Shown: one piece after another, positions 38,201-50,663 of the stretch
Position numbering within the stretch: the stretch's first letter is position 1
Layout: each line of letters starts with the position of its first letter
Assembly: GCF_028453695.1 (NCBI RefSeq)
Contig: NC_135777.1
Span: forward strand, 17,783,714-17,847,713
Direction: 5' to 3'
Source: Augochlora pura
Taxonomy: Eukaryota; Arthropoda; Insecta; Hymenoptera; Halictidae
Length of the DNA stretch: 64,000 bases
Position numbers and translations under genes: made by a program
The notes under the pieces: model-generated
The model's database searches: none
Told to the model about the DNA's origin: nothing
What the model saw: only the letters and a program-made list of their open reading frames with translations

Positions 38201-41200
38201 CTTTGATCCGCGGTTCGTTAGATAACAATTTTCTGTTCGACCCGCATGAGTACCATTTATTTAAAGATGTCTGTATCTCGAACATTTTCATCGCTGTAAG
38301 ATTCGACGCATGAACCAGTGCACAGAATGCACGCTTTCACGATTTCATCGCGTTCACAAGTGCAAAACTCGACCAACTACATTTCTTCAAGTAAAAATTT
38401 GAGAGTGTGTTCCAGCGCGAACCATTCGAAAGCTTCGAATTTTTGTATTATTTAAAAGGGGAACGTGATTTTACGATTAGCTCAGTTGGCATGGCATAAA
38501 GACCGTAATTTTGAATATGTACGCGCGAATTCTGTTGAAGTCGTAAATCAACAAAGTCGACACTATTAAAGGCTATTATTACCACAGATCAATTTTTACG
38601 AGCAGAATCGTTAACCTTTCTTTATTATTGTAAACGTATGTAAAGTATTAATTACGGACACAGGAAACTTTAAACATCCATGATATCGATGCTTCAAATT
38701 TTATGTACGCATTGTGTCGCTAAAGTCCAAAATAGGATGCATTAAAAATATGACTTCGTTTTCTAAACTCGAAAACTTTAACATTTCAATTTCAAAGTGT
38801 TGTAACTTTTTAACTGATCCCAGTTTTTTCTTAGATCCCACTGCAACCAAATTCGTTCCGTTTGAGGATCTTCCAGCAGTTTCATTCAATAAGCAAAAGC
38901 TAAATGTTATTGCACTGTACCCTCATTCGAAGCGGACATTTTAATTCTAATCTATTATACGATCGAATCAATCTTCGACCTCTGATGTAGTAACTTATAA
39001 CTGAAACATGATAACAGCGCACTCTTGAAAAGCATATTATCACAGTTATACGAGTACGTATTCTTATACATAAATACATAATGCAATTGCAAAGTAGAAT
39101 AATTAACAAAACGATTAATTCTTAGTAAAATAGAATAATAATTTTTATGGATAATAAACGGAATTATTGTTATTATTACAGGCATCCAACAGTAAAATGA
39201 TGATCTCGGAACCCTTAAACCTCAGGTATTCAATCTGGAGCCTCGATTATCCGAATCAATGAAAGAACGATGGCCGAGATAACCCTGAGTGAAAACGATA
39301 TAGATGAAATAATAGCGCAGGCGATTAATGTGACGATAAGTCGAAGGTTTGGAAGAGAAAAGTGTTCGACCATAAAAGAAGGAGAGAAGTCGAGGCGAGT
39401 GAAAGCAACGAATAAACCGTGACATCATAGAGTTCGACTTTCTTGTCTGAAACGAACGTGTGACAGGGCTCGTATGACGAAAGCAGGAGAAAACGCACCG
39501 CGTCTTCTAGCTTGTTCCTGATAGAACCGCCTAGCACGTGGAAAACCCCGCGGATTATTTCACTCTAATAACCCCTCGCGCAAAATAACCGGCCGCGGAT
39601 TTTACATAATTTCGTATGCACCGTTCCAGTTTTCGCTCTACGGCGCTTCGTCTATCTAAATCGCCGGGCGTCGCGGGCCGGCAAATGGAAACAATGCTTC
39701 CGCCGGTCGTGGACAACGGGCATTACATCAAACGTTTCGTAATCTTTTACAATTTCCCATCTCGAACGTTTCATTAATCTCTCCCATCGAATGATTCGCG
39801 CGATCGATCAAACGCGTACTTTCGAAACAACAACTGACGCGCTGTTAAAGCTATTAGATGATTCATGCTTTCGTTGGCTTTCTGTGACGTGCCCCCGGGA
39901 ATTCTCGATTCCTTCGGAACATTCTTGACGATCCGGTGAAATGGGTATATCGGTTCACGCGTTCGAAAGAACAAGAAACTTGCAAACCGATTGTTCCACG
40001 GTGAACGCAGATTCGTCGGCACTAGGAATTTAATTTCAGTCGCTGATTCTCTCGTAACGTGTTTCGTCAAAGGTTCGACGCGATCCTCCGAGCAATGTGG
40101 TTCGTGAAATCGTTCCGAAATGTTTACAAATGTCGGCAAGGACAGCTGCGGCGTGTCGCGTGAATTCTTAATTCGATTACGTGCTTGGTTTACAGATTGC
40201 CAGCGAACGATGCAAGCGCGAACCGTGTAATCAACGACTGCCGCGCGATGTTACGTTACGAGAAACGGTAGTTTTTGCACGAGAAAGATCGCCTTCACGC
40301 CTTCGCGAAAACGAGTATGATTTACGAACGACTGCGTCGACGTTCCGCGGCGTTCCAGTAGCTGGGATTTCCACGGCTCGTCGCTCAATTGTCTTTTTAA
40401 AGCCAATAAAATCAGCGAGACAGTCCGCGATAACTGCCCTCCGCGGCTTGCAGGAACGGAGCGGGGCACGTTGTAGATGCAATCTTCCTTTTTCTCTGCG
40501 TGAGAAAATGAGCAACCTCTTTATGCGACGAAATTGCACGGTTCACCAATAATGTGACGGTCGGTCGGAGATAAAACGTTTAACAACATGCTGCGAAAGC
40601 AATAACTAGCGACAGCGTGCTTACATATGTAGTGGCACTAGTCGGTTCGATATTGAATGTCGACCGTAAATCATTTATAATTAACGCTCGGATGGGGAAC
40701 CTTTCTGAGAAAAATATCACCGAGTCAGCGCTTCGAATCATTTACAATTTTATTTAGCAGTATGCTCAACAGATCCTTTAATATGTTTGTTCTTGGCGTG
40801 TTAGTTTGTCTATAGATCCCAGCTAAACACGTTCAAAATGATATTAATTATCAGAAATTAGATAGTTAAATAACAATATTTATACTCCGTTGAATTTCTC
40901 TTGTCGAACAGGCTTGTTGTTATTGGAAATTATCGATTATATAATTACAGGAAGAAAAAAAGATATCTCCGTGCAAGCGACGTAGTACAGCTTTACTTTT
41001 AACATGGATATTATTGCAGACGTATAAAGAAATTCATAGCCAAGAACAACAAATCTCAAGCGGAACAAAAAATCTCAAGCTACGCTAATCTTATCGGGGA
41101 AGAATTTTTTTAGAACCGATGGAATCAGAGGTCATGCGTTGGTCATCCTTTACAGATCTTGTAAAAACATTTTGAACAGAAGATTGTATAGTTGACGTAA

Positions 41201-44200
41201 AATACATTTGTTAATACAGAACAATGTTCGATTTAAATACATTACTTTGAAAATAGCGATATTATTCTTCCATAATCTATGTTTGTAACAGACGCCAGCG
41301 AATAGAAGCATAATCAGAAACCGATGTTGACGTAGTTATTTTCCCTGCGTTGATTTATTGCAGAACAATATATCAATGCCCATATCACGAAAATGACTTT
41401 CTACGAATTGATGCCATTAAATAACTCTTCAAAACACAGAATTTGAAAGCATCCAAAGAGAAGATCCTATTTTAAAATTATGCAAAACATGCTCTCCTCA
41501 TGATAAAGTCATTCATCTCTGATAGAAAACAAACCAGAAACGTTAATTATAATATCATCTGTTAGAGATCGGATTCTATGCATTTATAATAAACATGAGT
41601 ATTTGCAATATGGAACAGTAGAAACATCAAAAACGATGTTCGATCTACTGGAATTATTAAATAAAGAATGCATCCTCTGAGTCACTCCTATTTTTTAGTG
41701 ACAGACGCATTAATAATGTATTAAAAATAAGCGACTCGGACATTCGAGAATTCTTTAGTCCTTATATTGTAATCTACTTCACGATTAAGGTCACGAAGAT
41801 TCAATCACTGTTAACAATTCCCTGAATAAGAACAAAAGTTTTTGACATTAAGCAAATATGGATCTTTTATGATACATAGCGAATAAACACCACTATAAAT
41901 ATTAATGTTCCCAAAGCACGTGACTAATTTATGGATTCAAATTAGATTACTCTCCTTTTTTATTCGTTTTAATCGTTGAATGCTCGCAACCACTTATGAG
42001 TATTCCCTACCAATATACATGGAACAAAGTCTCGACACGTAATCACAATTCAACGGGATCAGCGTTTCAACCTTCGCATGCTCCGCAAATAAATACGCTA
42101 TAGAAGCGTAGCGATGGAAATCAGCGGAAAATTCGATGCCACTCACCGGTTTGAGGATCATTTTGGTGCGGTTTGGTTCAGTTTCAAGGTTCCAGATCCT
42201 TTTAGCTAGCGTTACCCTAGCGATGATAGTCGATCACAGTGAGAAAAAGTGAAATAACGTCCGATTAACGTTCGCAACCGAGCCGAACTGAATGCAGAAC
42301 GGAAAAGCAGAGCCCGCGGTACCTGCGAGTAACTGGCTTCTTGACTGGGTCCCCACCACGATTTTACTCAGGAGTCAGTGTCACATTTACTCATCGGGCA
42401 CGAATCCTTCGTTGCCGGCTACGGCCGGGCTCGCCTTAGTGTACCGTCCACGGTTTGTTGCTTCGTCGACACTGGAAATGCCCGGTCGTAACTCTTAATG
42501 GTTTCATTGTCAGGAAATCCCGGGCGGGGGCGAATTTCCAACAAGGATTGTAAATCGTTGATTCATCACCCGTAGCTCGCGTACGCGTGATACGCTTACG
42601 CTCGGCGACGCGAAGTTAGCTTACGGTGCAATTTCGTTGACTTTCATAAATACGATCGGATAACATTGATTCTCGTATACTATGCCAGTTCTCGGTATAC
42701 GGTAGTCGGCACGTGTCGACGCTTCTTCCTATTTTTTTGTATACGTTTGCTTAATGTGAAGATAGAAACGTGGAAGTTGCCGCGACCAATTAAGATAGCG
42801 AGGACGGTGTCTACGCAACGTACGGACTTCTGCGCCGTTCCCATTCGTGTGGGTAAATTTTATAATCGTCCGTGAAATGCTCGAAATGAATAGAAAATAA
42901 AAATCTAGGAAAGGGAGAAACAATTAACGAAGAAACAATAATAATAAACGATGAGCAAGCAACTGTCAATTTTCCGAGCGCATCGATGCGCATTTCCATG
43001 TAATTCGAAGCCATTCGGATGCCCGTAGCGTTCCTCTGGTCTCTTCCGGATCTTTTTCTTCGCGGTGGAACGGAAAAACGTGTTTAAATCGCTGGCGCAG
43101 AGCCAGCGAAAGCTTTGTCGAAAGGAATTCCGCGTCGTACGTTCACGAATTGTCGAATCTGTCTAGTCTATTGGCTGGTCTCTGACGGGTCAAGAGATAC
43201 AACCAGAAAGAGCATCGGAGCCAATTAAGCGTAACTGCGTCATGAATATGCTCGAGTTCTACTATCTTATACATTCGAAGTCAGTCTTGCAACTGGTTAA
43301 TCGAAAAACCATGAATTTAGACAAGGGACACATTCTGGTCTTATTTGTAACTAATTCGTGATCAATGGTAGCTCTTAAACCTCATCTTAACAATAAACTA
43401 TGAACGAATTGTGTTTATGAAGTGACGTTTCGAGCCGAGTAACGTTACATTAAAACGGAAATTACGGAATTAGTAGACAGTTACAGTGGTACCGTGTTAT
43501 CTTCCTTTTTTTTTTTTGGTTTCCAGTTTTGCATTGAATTTTAAATAGGCATCAATGAGGCAAGCAACGATTAAAACGCGCAAAGAAACAGCGAAGATTT
43601 ATAACAAGCCTAAAACCACCATAAATGACTTAATAACGATTCGTTTTTAAACCCAATTATCTATATCGATTATGAATTATAAATTCTTCTTTTACGTTAT
43701 GCAAGTCTTCACGTAATCGTTTCTCCGTTGTTGAAGAGATATAATCGTCGCGCATTGAATGGGCATTAATGATGTGGATTCGTACACTATTACCAGTTTC
43801 TCTACAAAAGTGTATCTATCGCATGTAAGAATAATCTATTAGAATCTCTTTATGATGATATAAATATTTATCAATATATACGTATCGATGTAATCACAGT
43901 TTGACTCAATACACTTTCTGGTTAATTGCGTATATCTTTTTTACAAATATTTCGTTTACGATATAAGTCATTGTCACTGTGATGTCACTGTAAACTAGTT
44001 TTTATTATGAAATACTATTATCAGCAATTCATTACATGGTACTTGTAATATTTTTCTCAACGACACAAATGGAGGCATTACATGCATCATAAAACAACGG
44101 AATTCTTTGTTTTGCAATCTATTTCTATTCTAAGCATGGATATGTTTGCTATTCTAGACACGGCAATCCTTCCTTCTAGGCTTTCAGACTCCATAATTCA

Positions 44201-44652
44201 GATCGAAGCATCTGCTTTGATCTAATGTGTCATAGGTACGTCCAAAAATTTCTTAAAAAATGAGTGATTTGTAACTTCTTTCATATTTAACTTAAGCCTT
44301 TTATTTCGCATATTAGATCCAGCTTGCGTTTACAACATTATCATTTAATATTAATTAATAAAGAGTATATTAAAAATTGTAAATTATAGAACTTGGAAAC
44401 TAATCATTAAGTCCTGTTTTTATGTGCAATCCAAGAATGTCTGTTAATAAATATATTCTTCTATGCCTTTCTATGACATTTCTTTTTACAACTAAATTAT
44501 TAGAGACCTAAGTAGCTCGGTTCCCATGCTCGAGGATTGGCTTCTGAATCCTCCAATCAGATTCTACGTACCGCCCCATGCCCATATTCAAATGCATTAA
44601 TGCGCAAACAGATAATTATCCCACAATAAGCGACAGTTGTCGTACATCTTAC
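35217..44652. other. Probable large first intron of the serpin gene, otherwise no gene seen
   Basis: If the 44.65-kb exon is accepted, this 9.4-kb stretch is intron one. The DNA is CpG-rich at 35.7-36.1, 37.3-37.9, 39.2-40.6 and 42.0-43.2 kb, and AT-rich at 36.2-37.3 and 40.7-42.0 kb and again from about 43.5 kb on. Open frames up to 124 codons occur on both strands and overlap, without domain signatures. CpG-rich blocks inside a long first intron may be regulatory, but no specific site can be named. Confidence 0.5.
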
Positions 44653-44673
44653 CTGAATGTTGTTCGTGGACAT
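44653..44673 (-). CDS. First coding exon of the serpin (MSTNNIQ), 9.4 kb upstream
   Basis: On the minus strand an ATG at 44,673 opens seven codons, MSTNNIQ, ending exactly at a strong donor (CAG/GTAAGA). Exon two of the serpin begins after TTTTCAG at 35,216 in the same phase, giving MSTNNIQ-AMLMLAVPFLLG, which extends the signal peptide without disturbing it. The frame upstream of this ATG has a TAA 66 bases earlier and no earlier ATG, so 44,673 is the first start in this frame. The serpin could instead start at the ATG at 35,213 with this exon as 5' untranslated sequence from another promoter. Two hydrophobic N-termini differing by eight residues would behave similarly in secretion. Confidence 0.5.
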
Positions 44674-46371
44674 TGTTAGCGACCGGAAGTTCTCACGCTG
44701 GAACCGCAGGATTTCCCTTTTGACGCTGATAAACGATTAGATAACGAAGATCTTCACGTTGATTCGCTTGTCTAAATGAAACTCGCGTTTCGTTTGTTTT
44801 TTTTTTCTTTTTGGAAAGCCCAACCGGCACAATCCGATAATTTAGTGCGCGCTAATTATACTAATTTCAAGCTCCATGGACTGCGAGGTCTCGAGACAGA
44901 TGCAACCTCGATACTCATTTTCGTGTGCATTTATAGCAACTCGCACGCGGACGTATGATCCCACTTGACTGCATCGAAGGGAAAATCCCAGCTTTGACAA
45001 CGGTTATCGTCAGCTGTAGTTACGCATCTATAATCAGAGATCGCCATGTAATCTCTTACGGTCGACGGCCTATATATTCCCGGAACGACATTTTTGTAAA
45101 CAATGCACTCGAATGCGTAAGACGATCTGCTGACACTTGTGCGAATTAGTTGGGAAAAACGTTAGTGGACCAAAACAAGTCGTGCATACGACGTAGAACT
45201 GTGAAAACAATTGTTCGACCATTCAAGATACCATCATTCGTGTCGAACCCTTCGGACACTTATAATAACCTACTAAACGTTCAAAAAATATAAATACAAT
45301 AAGAATTCTTCCTAATCAATGTTTTCCACGCTGTCGTAAATGCGTAAGTTACAGAATAATGGTAAACATGTGTCTGGGAAATTTTTTGTCGAAGCGTACG
45401 CGCTTTTCATTTCTCACCTTTTATTGCTAATTAATAACAGTTTCCCGAGATAGCCACGAGTCATAAGCCAATACCGCAAAGTATCTTTTAATCGATAAGA
45501 AAATATTTTATTCCCGATTTTCTCAGAAATCTGCCATATCACGGATTTACAGACATAGATTCATATCTTTTTCAAGAACGCATTCTTGGTGGTAAATCAA
45601 TACCGTTGAATTATTTATTACAGTAGCCAACAATAGACGGAGGCAATACTATCCTCCTTTTACCTTTTTTTCTTATAGTTAAATCGCATCCTGATTCTCA
45701 TTATATTAATGATCACTTAATTCCTCTTACTACATTGTGTCACGAGTTCTTTACGAGTTCTATAAGCAATAAACAAGCTTCTAGATAATTTGTTCTCCAC
45801 CTAATTCAATGAATTTCATATTATTACGGAGATCGAATCATTAGCATTCTGCTAAATTCAGGATATTCACATTTAAATAACCTTGCATCTTTCAGCACAA
45901 CAATGCATAACCTGGGTGCAGCCAAAGGTATACAGGCATAAAACACTCGGAAATATCTGGGTAAATATTCTTCAAGTAACAAAGAATTAATTAATTCATT
46001 AATTTTTTCAGAAACTGTATTTCACGAGCAATGCCGAAATTCAAAAAAGCTAACTTCCGATTTATCGATGATCGTCGGGATCCTTAATGAATCTCATTGT
46101 TAGATAACAGTTTGGCTCGCAGTCTTATTAATCTCTTATTAAGCTACACAATTGCTAAATGAGACTGTTAGTGAGTCTTCAATCCTTGAAAATCTTAAAT
46201 AACCATTATTCTTAGAAATAATTATTCTTAATGTACCAAAATTCTCAGAGATCTTTAAACTTATGTTTGAGACCGCATTTGCATATGCGCCAGCGATTAT
46301 TGATGATATTGTGTGCCACAGGATATTGTGTTCTGCCAGCGCAAAGCGTTTCCCAAGAATTACGCAGACCG
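44674..46371. other. AT-rich intergenic DNA between the serpin and the 46-kb gene
   Basis: The serpin promoter should lie at or just above 44.7 kb if its first exon is correct. Open frames at 44.8-45.15 kb are short and have no signature. No repeats or RNA genes were recognised. Confidence 0.45.
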
Positions 46372-46815
46372 ATGCTGAAACGCTTCATAGAAATCGTATG
46401 CATTCTCGTTTTCACGGATATGATCGTGTCCGTTACATCCAGGAGCAGCGATCATTCGACCAGCTATCAGGTGCCTGTCGTTATACTTTGAAAATATTTA
46501 AATGTAGCCGCTGCATAACGGTGGTCTCAATGATTTCAGCGTACCCAGAATTCGGCCAAAAAAGTGGACGTCAGAAAGACGTCGGAATTCCCCGGTAATA
46601 GGAGCTCGCTAAAGATGTTGGAGGACATCACGGCGAAAGTATGGAGAGTCTTGCCCGTCGTCGAAATTCCTCGGAATTGGGTGCTCGCATACTGCATGAA
46701 ACAAACGGAGATCTTCGAGCAGGTCGAAAAAGCCGGTATGCAGTGCCAGTACACAAGTATGGACTGGGATTGCACATTTATTGAATTGGTAAAAGACTAT
46801 CAAAATGGCAGGTAG
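46372..46815 (+). CDS. Small secreted protein of unknown function, two exons
   Basis: I do not recognise this protein. Exon one runs 46,372-46,470 and encodes a likely signal peptide, MLKRFIEIVCILVFTDMIVS, then a hydrophilic stretch to a CAG/GTGCC donor. A 69-bp intron containing an in-frame TGA separates it from exon two at 46,540-46,815, which is in phase. The product is about 124 residues. Exon two encodes a basic stretch, then a more ordered part with VWRVLPVVEIPRNWVLAYCM, FEQVEKAGMQCQY and MDWDCTFIELVKDY, giving three cysteines. In-frame ATGs at 46,303 and 46,231 could extend the start; I chose 46,372 because it yields a canonical signal peptide. Exon two could instead splice at 46,811 to 47,493-47,559, replacing the stop with about 22 residues and a fourth cysteine. 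It may be lineage-restricted. Confidence 0.4.
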
Positions 46816-47591
46816 AGAGTAGCAATATACAATGCAAGGGTTCCAAAATCGTTTCTGTACTTTCTTTTTGAAAAGAATGACTTTACAGCGTCTCGGTTTA
46901 CTGGTATTCTAAGATCATGAGTCACTTCAACAATGTAAAAGTTTAACGGATCATGTTCTTAATTACATTATATTCTTTCGTACTTTTTATTTGGTGTCTG
47001 CCGCCGCCCGAGATACGAATTGTTTTCGTAAAAATCATTACACCAGTTAAAGATAACTGTGATTTATAAGACCATATTATCCGATAGAGTGCCGTGAAAT
47101 AAATGAATGCTATTCGTTCTCGATACGTAATTAATTACAGGATTAGTAAACTAGCATGTTCAAAAGTTCTTAGCCCATTTCTATTAGTCTGTGAAAAGTC
47201 AGTCGAAGTTCGCAATCCAATAACATTACCGTGAATTATTACTTCAGCCGTTACTTAGAAACGAATAAAAATTGTTCACAGAAGGAAAATCACTTCTTGC
47301 AATTGCTTTAACATTATCGGAAAAAGTAGATTATATGATGTAATATAATTGAAAGATGTCGTTAATGGTCGCCTAGAGAGTGGAAATTCCGGAAAAACCG
47401 TGGAAATAATTATGAACAAAGATTAACGAAATATATTAAATATATCAATAATCACATTCGTAAAAATTTATTATCGAATAAATTGTTTACAGGAAGAAGT
47501 TTGTCAACGAGGAAATAATTCTTATTAATTGCAACTTCTCTTTGGAATATTTGATTTGATATATTAGGGTGGAGGGCGAGACGATTTTAAT
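46816..47591. other. AT-rich DNA between two small genes, with a possible extra terminal exon
   Basis: Apart from the possible alternative terminal exon at 47,493-47,559 (acceptor TTTACAG, in phase with a donor at 46,812), nothing is recognisable here. Confidence 0.35.
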
Positions 47592-48505
47592 ATGGGAAAA
47601 ATAGTCTCCTCTTTTAACGAACTTTCGGATGAAAAGTTGAGAACGAAGATGCTTCGCGGTGCAGAAACATGTGGCAAATTATGGCAACAATATAAAGCTG
47701 TCCAAGAAGAAAGATTAATTCGACTGCGATTAACCGTGAGTTTGATAAATGCGAAGAATTGATTTGCGACAGATAGAATTTTGGTCAATCCTATATTCAC
47801 TGAAATCGTACTATTTAAGACGAAAAGCAGAAGAAAACGACATTTAAAAAGGGATCGACAAGGCTCGCGACGTATTCGGAAGAGATCAAACAAGAAGAAA
47901 CACCGGAAACAATCTAAAGAACTGCAAAAAGCTTTATTATCTGCCGAAAAGATGAAACATTTTCAACAATCATTGATAAGCAAATTTACAGAACTCGAGA
48001 AGAAAAGTAATGAAATAAATTAAAGCTCTCTCTCTCTCTACTCTAATTCGTTATCATCAGCTATAGTGTTGCGTCTTCGATACTTTACATAAATTAAATT
48101 TGCTTATCAAACTTGCTTAGTTTTCTGTTTATGTAGTCAAACGTTTCATAAATATTAACTTTCGAAAAATGATTTTGCTGAAAAGTTTAGTGACACTGGT
48201 CGACTTTGAAAAATAATGAAACTTAATCTTTTTAAAATATTAACTGAGACGGTGAACTAATTTAAATTTTCATTTTATGTTTAAATCTTATTTTTGCAGA
48301 ACGTTTGAATTCTGAAGAGCAAAATGAACTCGATCGTCTACATTTAACAGTGACGACGAAAATACGCGACGATTTAAAAGAATATCCGTTAAATGAGGAA
48401 AGAACGGAGTTAACTCGTCTCCAAGAAGTCGGATTATGCATATCACGGGAAACTGCGAGAGCCTGCGAATCCATAGTCCTCGACGCAGTCGCAAAATTAA
48501 TATGA
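47592..48505 (+). CDS. Basic coiled-coil protein of unknown function, three exons
   Basis: Not recognised. The exons 47,592-47,735, 47,820-48,006 and 48,300-48,505 join in frame across introns of 84 and 293 bp. The donors are GTGAGT and GTAATG, and the acceptors are TTTAAG and TTTTTGCAG. The product is about 178 residues with no signal peptide or membrane segment. Residues 1-48 include EKLRTKMLRGAETCGKLWQQ and are likely helical. Residues 49-80 are very rich in Lys and Arg (RRKRHLKRDRQGSRRIRKRS), resembling a nuclear localisation or nucleic-acid-binding tail. Residues 81-178 are heptad-like and charged, for example KELQKALLSAEKMKHFQQSL and NSEEQNELDRLHLTVTTKIR. This layout would suit a small nuclear or cytoskeletal scaffold, but that is a guess. 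The exon-two reading frame is chosen because it alone stays open and phases with both neighbours. Confidence 0.45.
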
Positions 48506-49122
48506 AGAAATATATGTATATACATGAAATATGAAATATCTCAGAGATTTTTGCTGACTTTTTTTAACAGACAAACGAAAAATGACTCTTACGACGAATA
48601 AGCATCTATCTTTAAAATATCGCGAGACAGAAAGCGATAGTGTGACGATAAAATCACAACAAACGACACGAATTATTTGACTCACTGAATATACCCTCGT
48701 TTAAATACTACAACAATATCAGTGTGATAGAGTTACGCCCGCTTTCTTGACAATCTTCATTGCTTTCATTTAATCGGGTTTAAACAGTGTCAACAGTTCT
48801 CAAAATTTAACACTAGATTGCCTAAGCAAGTCATTTTGACTGCTTTTCAATTTCAATTAGAAAAATAATTATGTAAATAATGAGACAGCTTCTTATAATT
48901 TTGTGACTTTTTCTACAACATATAAATGCGTTTATTAATCATTGTTGTTGCCCCCCTCCCCTCTCCTTCATTTCCGGTATATATATGTGTGTTATATCTA
49001 TATTGCCGAAAAGCAGTCAAGTTCCCGTCTTTCTAGTGTTAAATATTTTTCATTCAACTAATATACGTGTAAATACGTTCTTGCATGCTATCTTGTGTAC
49101 ATACAAAGATTGAGTACGTAAT
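48506..49122. other. AT-rich intergenic DNA
   Basis: No gene, repeat or RNA seen. It should hold the 3' end of the coiled-coil gene and the promoter of the next gene; no canonical AATAAA follows the stop closely. Confidence 0.45.
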
Positions 49123-50147
49123 ATGAATTTAGGATTGGTGTTAATGTTATCAGTAATTGACGTTTACCAAATCATAAGTCTACCCATTCAGGATATGTAC
49201 ACTGACATTGATAAAGCAGACACGAAGCTTACTCAAGCGTATCCTGTACTTGTACCCTCGAACTTGGTAAATAAGCATGTGTACTACACCGTTTATAATT
49301 ATTCGTATGATTTTAAACAATTAAACGATACAACATTACGCATTATGGATAAAATCATTCTATATAGCAAATCTACAAACAATTTGATTGTTTGCATTTT
49401 ATTGAAATATAAAGAATTAAAAGTTCACTAAAGAAACACTGTTTTTTGACTTTTATGAATAAACTAAATATTGTCTTTACTATTAAGTATTTCGAGTATA
49501 AACTGAATCCTTATGCAAAATCATCTGAACGTTTCACTAGCGTTTCCAGAATTGATATACGAATATCTACTGTTATTCGACCCCTCAACGAAGCTAAGTA
49601 TCATATTAACGAAACAGTAAGACATTCTTTTTAAACAAACGCTCACATCACTAAAACCTCAACGACTGGAAGCGTAAACTTTTCACTTTGAATATTTAAG
49701 TAGACCAAACATACTGTGATTTTATTCAAGTATTCACATTCACTCGAACGCAAATATTTCTATATTTGTGTAAATAATGGTTACAATATTTGTTAGGTAA
49801 TTCAAATCTGCTTGAAGGACACGCTTTTTCTTGAGAAGTTACTTGATAATGTGAACGATTGTGATAGTTTTCCTTGTATGTTCACGAAAATGATCGAAGA
49901 CGAGTCAATGAAATCCATCTTTGCTATAATAAAAAACGATACAATGGACAACGGTATTCAAAAATTTGGACAAACAGTACAAGACTGTGCAGTATGGTGG
50001 AAGCTATTCAAACGTTTTGACAAAAACGCAAATCCTCGACATGAACTTGGAAAATGTTTGTTTCAAACAACTTCGACTGTAAGCGACATTGTACAATTGA
50101 AAAAAATAATGGCAGTACTTATAAAACCCTTCTTCCAAAGTTGTTAA
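49123..50147 (+). CDS. Putative secreted cysteine-containing protein, three exons, unknown family
   Basis: Not recognised. Proposed exons are 49,123-49,389, 49,488-49,616 and 49,797-50,147 (stop), all phase 0, giving about 248 residues. The N-terminus MNLGLVLMLSVIDVYQIISL looks like a signal peptide. The first exon then encodes a tyrosine-rich stretch (NKHVYYTVYNYSYDFKQLND). The third exon encodes CLKDTLFLEKLLDNVNDCDS, CMFTKMIEDE, VQDCAVWWKLFKRFDKN, GKCLFQTT and a C-terminal cysteine, six cysteines in all, which suggests an extracellular disulfide-bonded helical domain. The exon two/three junction is strong (ACA/GTAAGA to TTGTTAG). The exon one donor (ATT/GTTTGC) is weak, so exon one could belong to a separate model. 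The gene is on the same strand as the two small genes upstream. Confidence 0.4.
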
Positions 50148-50663
50148 TTCACTTCCAGAAATGTAGAGAACCTGTCCTAGATAAAATTAAATTCTTACTA
50201 AGTCCTGACAAAGAAGAATGATCATATTGTTTGAGATAACGCAAACCTTAAAAATAATGGTAGGCGAATAGAATCAGTAATGTCCTAATACATATGAAAA
50301 CAATGTTTGATAAGGTAATAAAAAACAATACAATGTAGTTTTCTATATTTCTGTATAAGTAATATTTCGCATACATATATTTAGATATAAAAATATACTC
50401 TTCACATACTATATACAAATATTACTTATCATTCACAATTTTAATTTATTTCTTTCGTTAACGACAAGAAATAATAACAATCTAATTGGTCGTCGCTGCA
50501 TAGATCGCTACGACTTAACTTTTTCTATGACATTCGGTAGGTTTCTCGCGATCGCAAAAAAATTGCTAAAATATTGTTTAATATTCAACAAATACATTCT
50601 TCTGAATATATTAAAATGTACTAATAAAATTACTTTCATGAAAATCAGGAAATAAAATCTCAA
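50148..50663. other. Convergent 3' ends, AT-rich
   Basis: The 3' untranslated regions of the plus-strand secreted-protein gene and the minus-strand SLC19 gene face each other here. A minus-strand AATAAA at 50,450-50,445, about 215 bases past the SLC19 stop, is a plausible polyadenylation signal. Nothing else is visible. Confidence 0.45.

Noticed and set aside
38474..38545. tRNA-like A box (TTAGCTCAGTTGG)
   Set aside because: No matching B box (GGTTCGANTCC), no anticodon stem or acceptor pairing follows, so at most a coincidence or decayed fragment.
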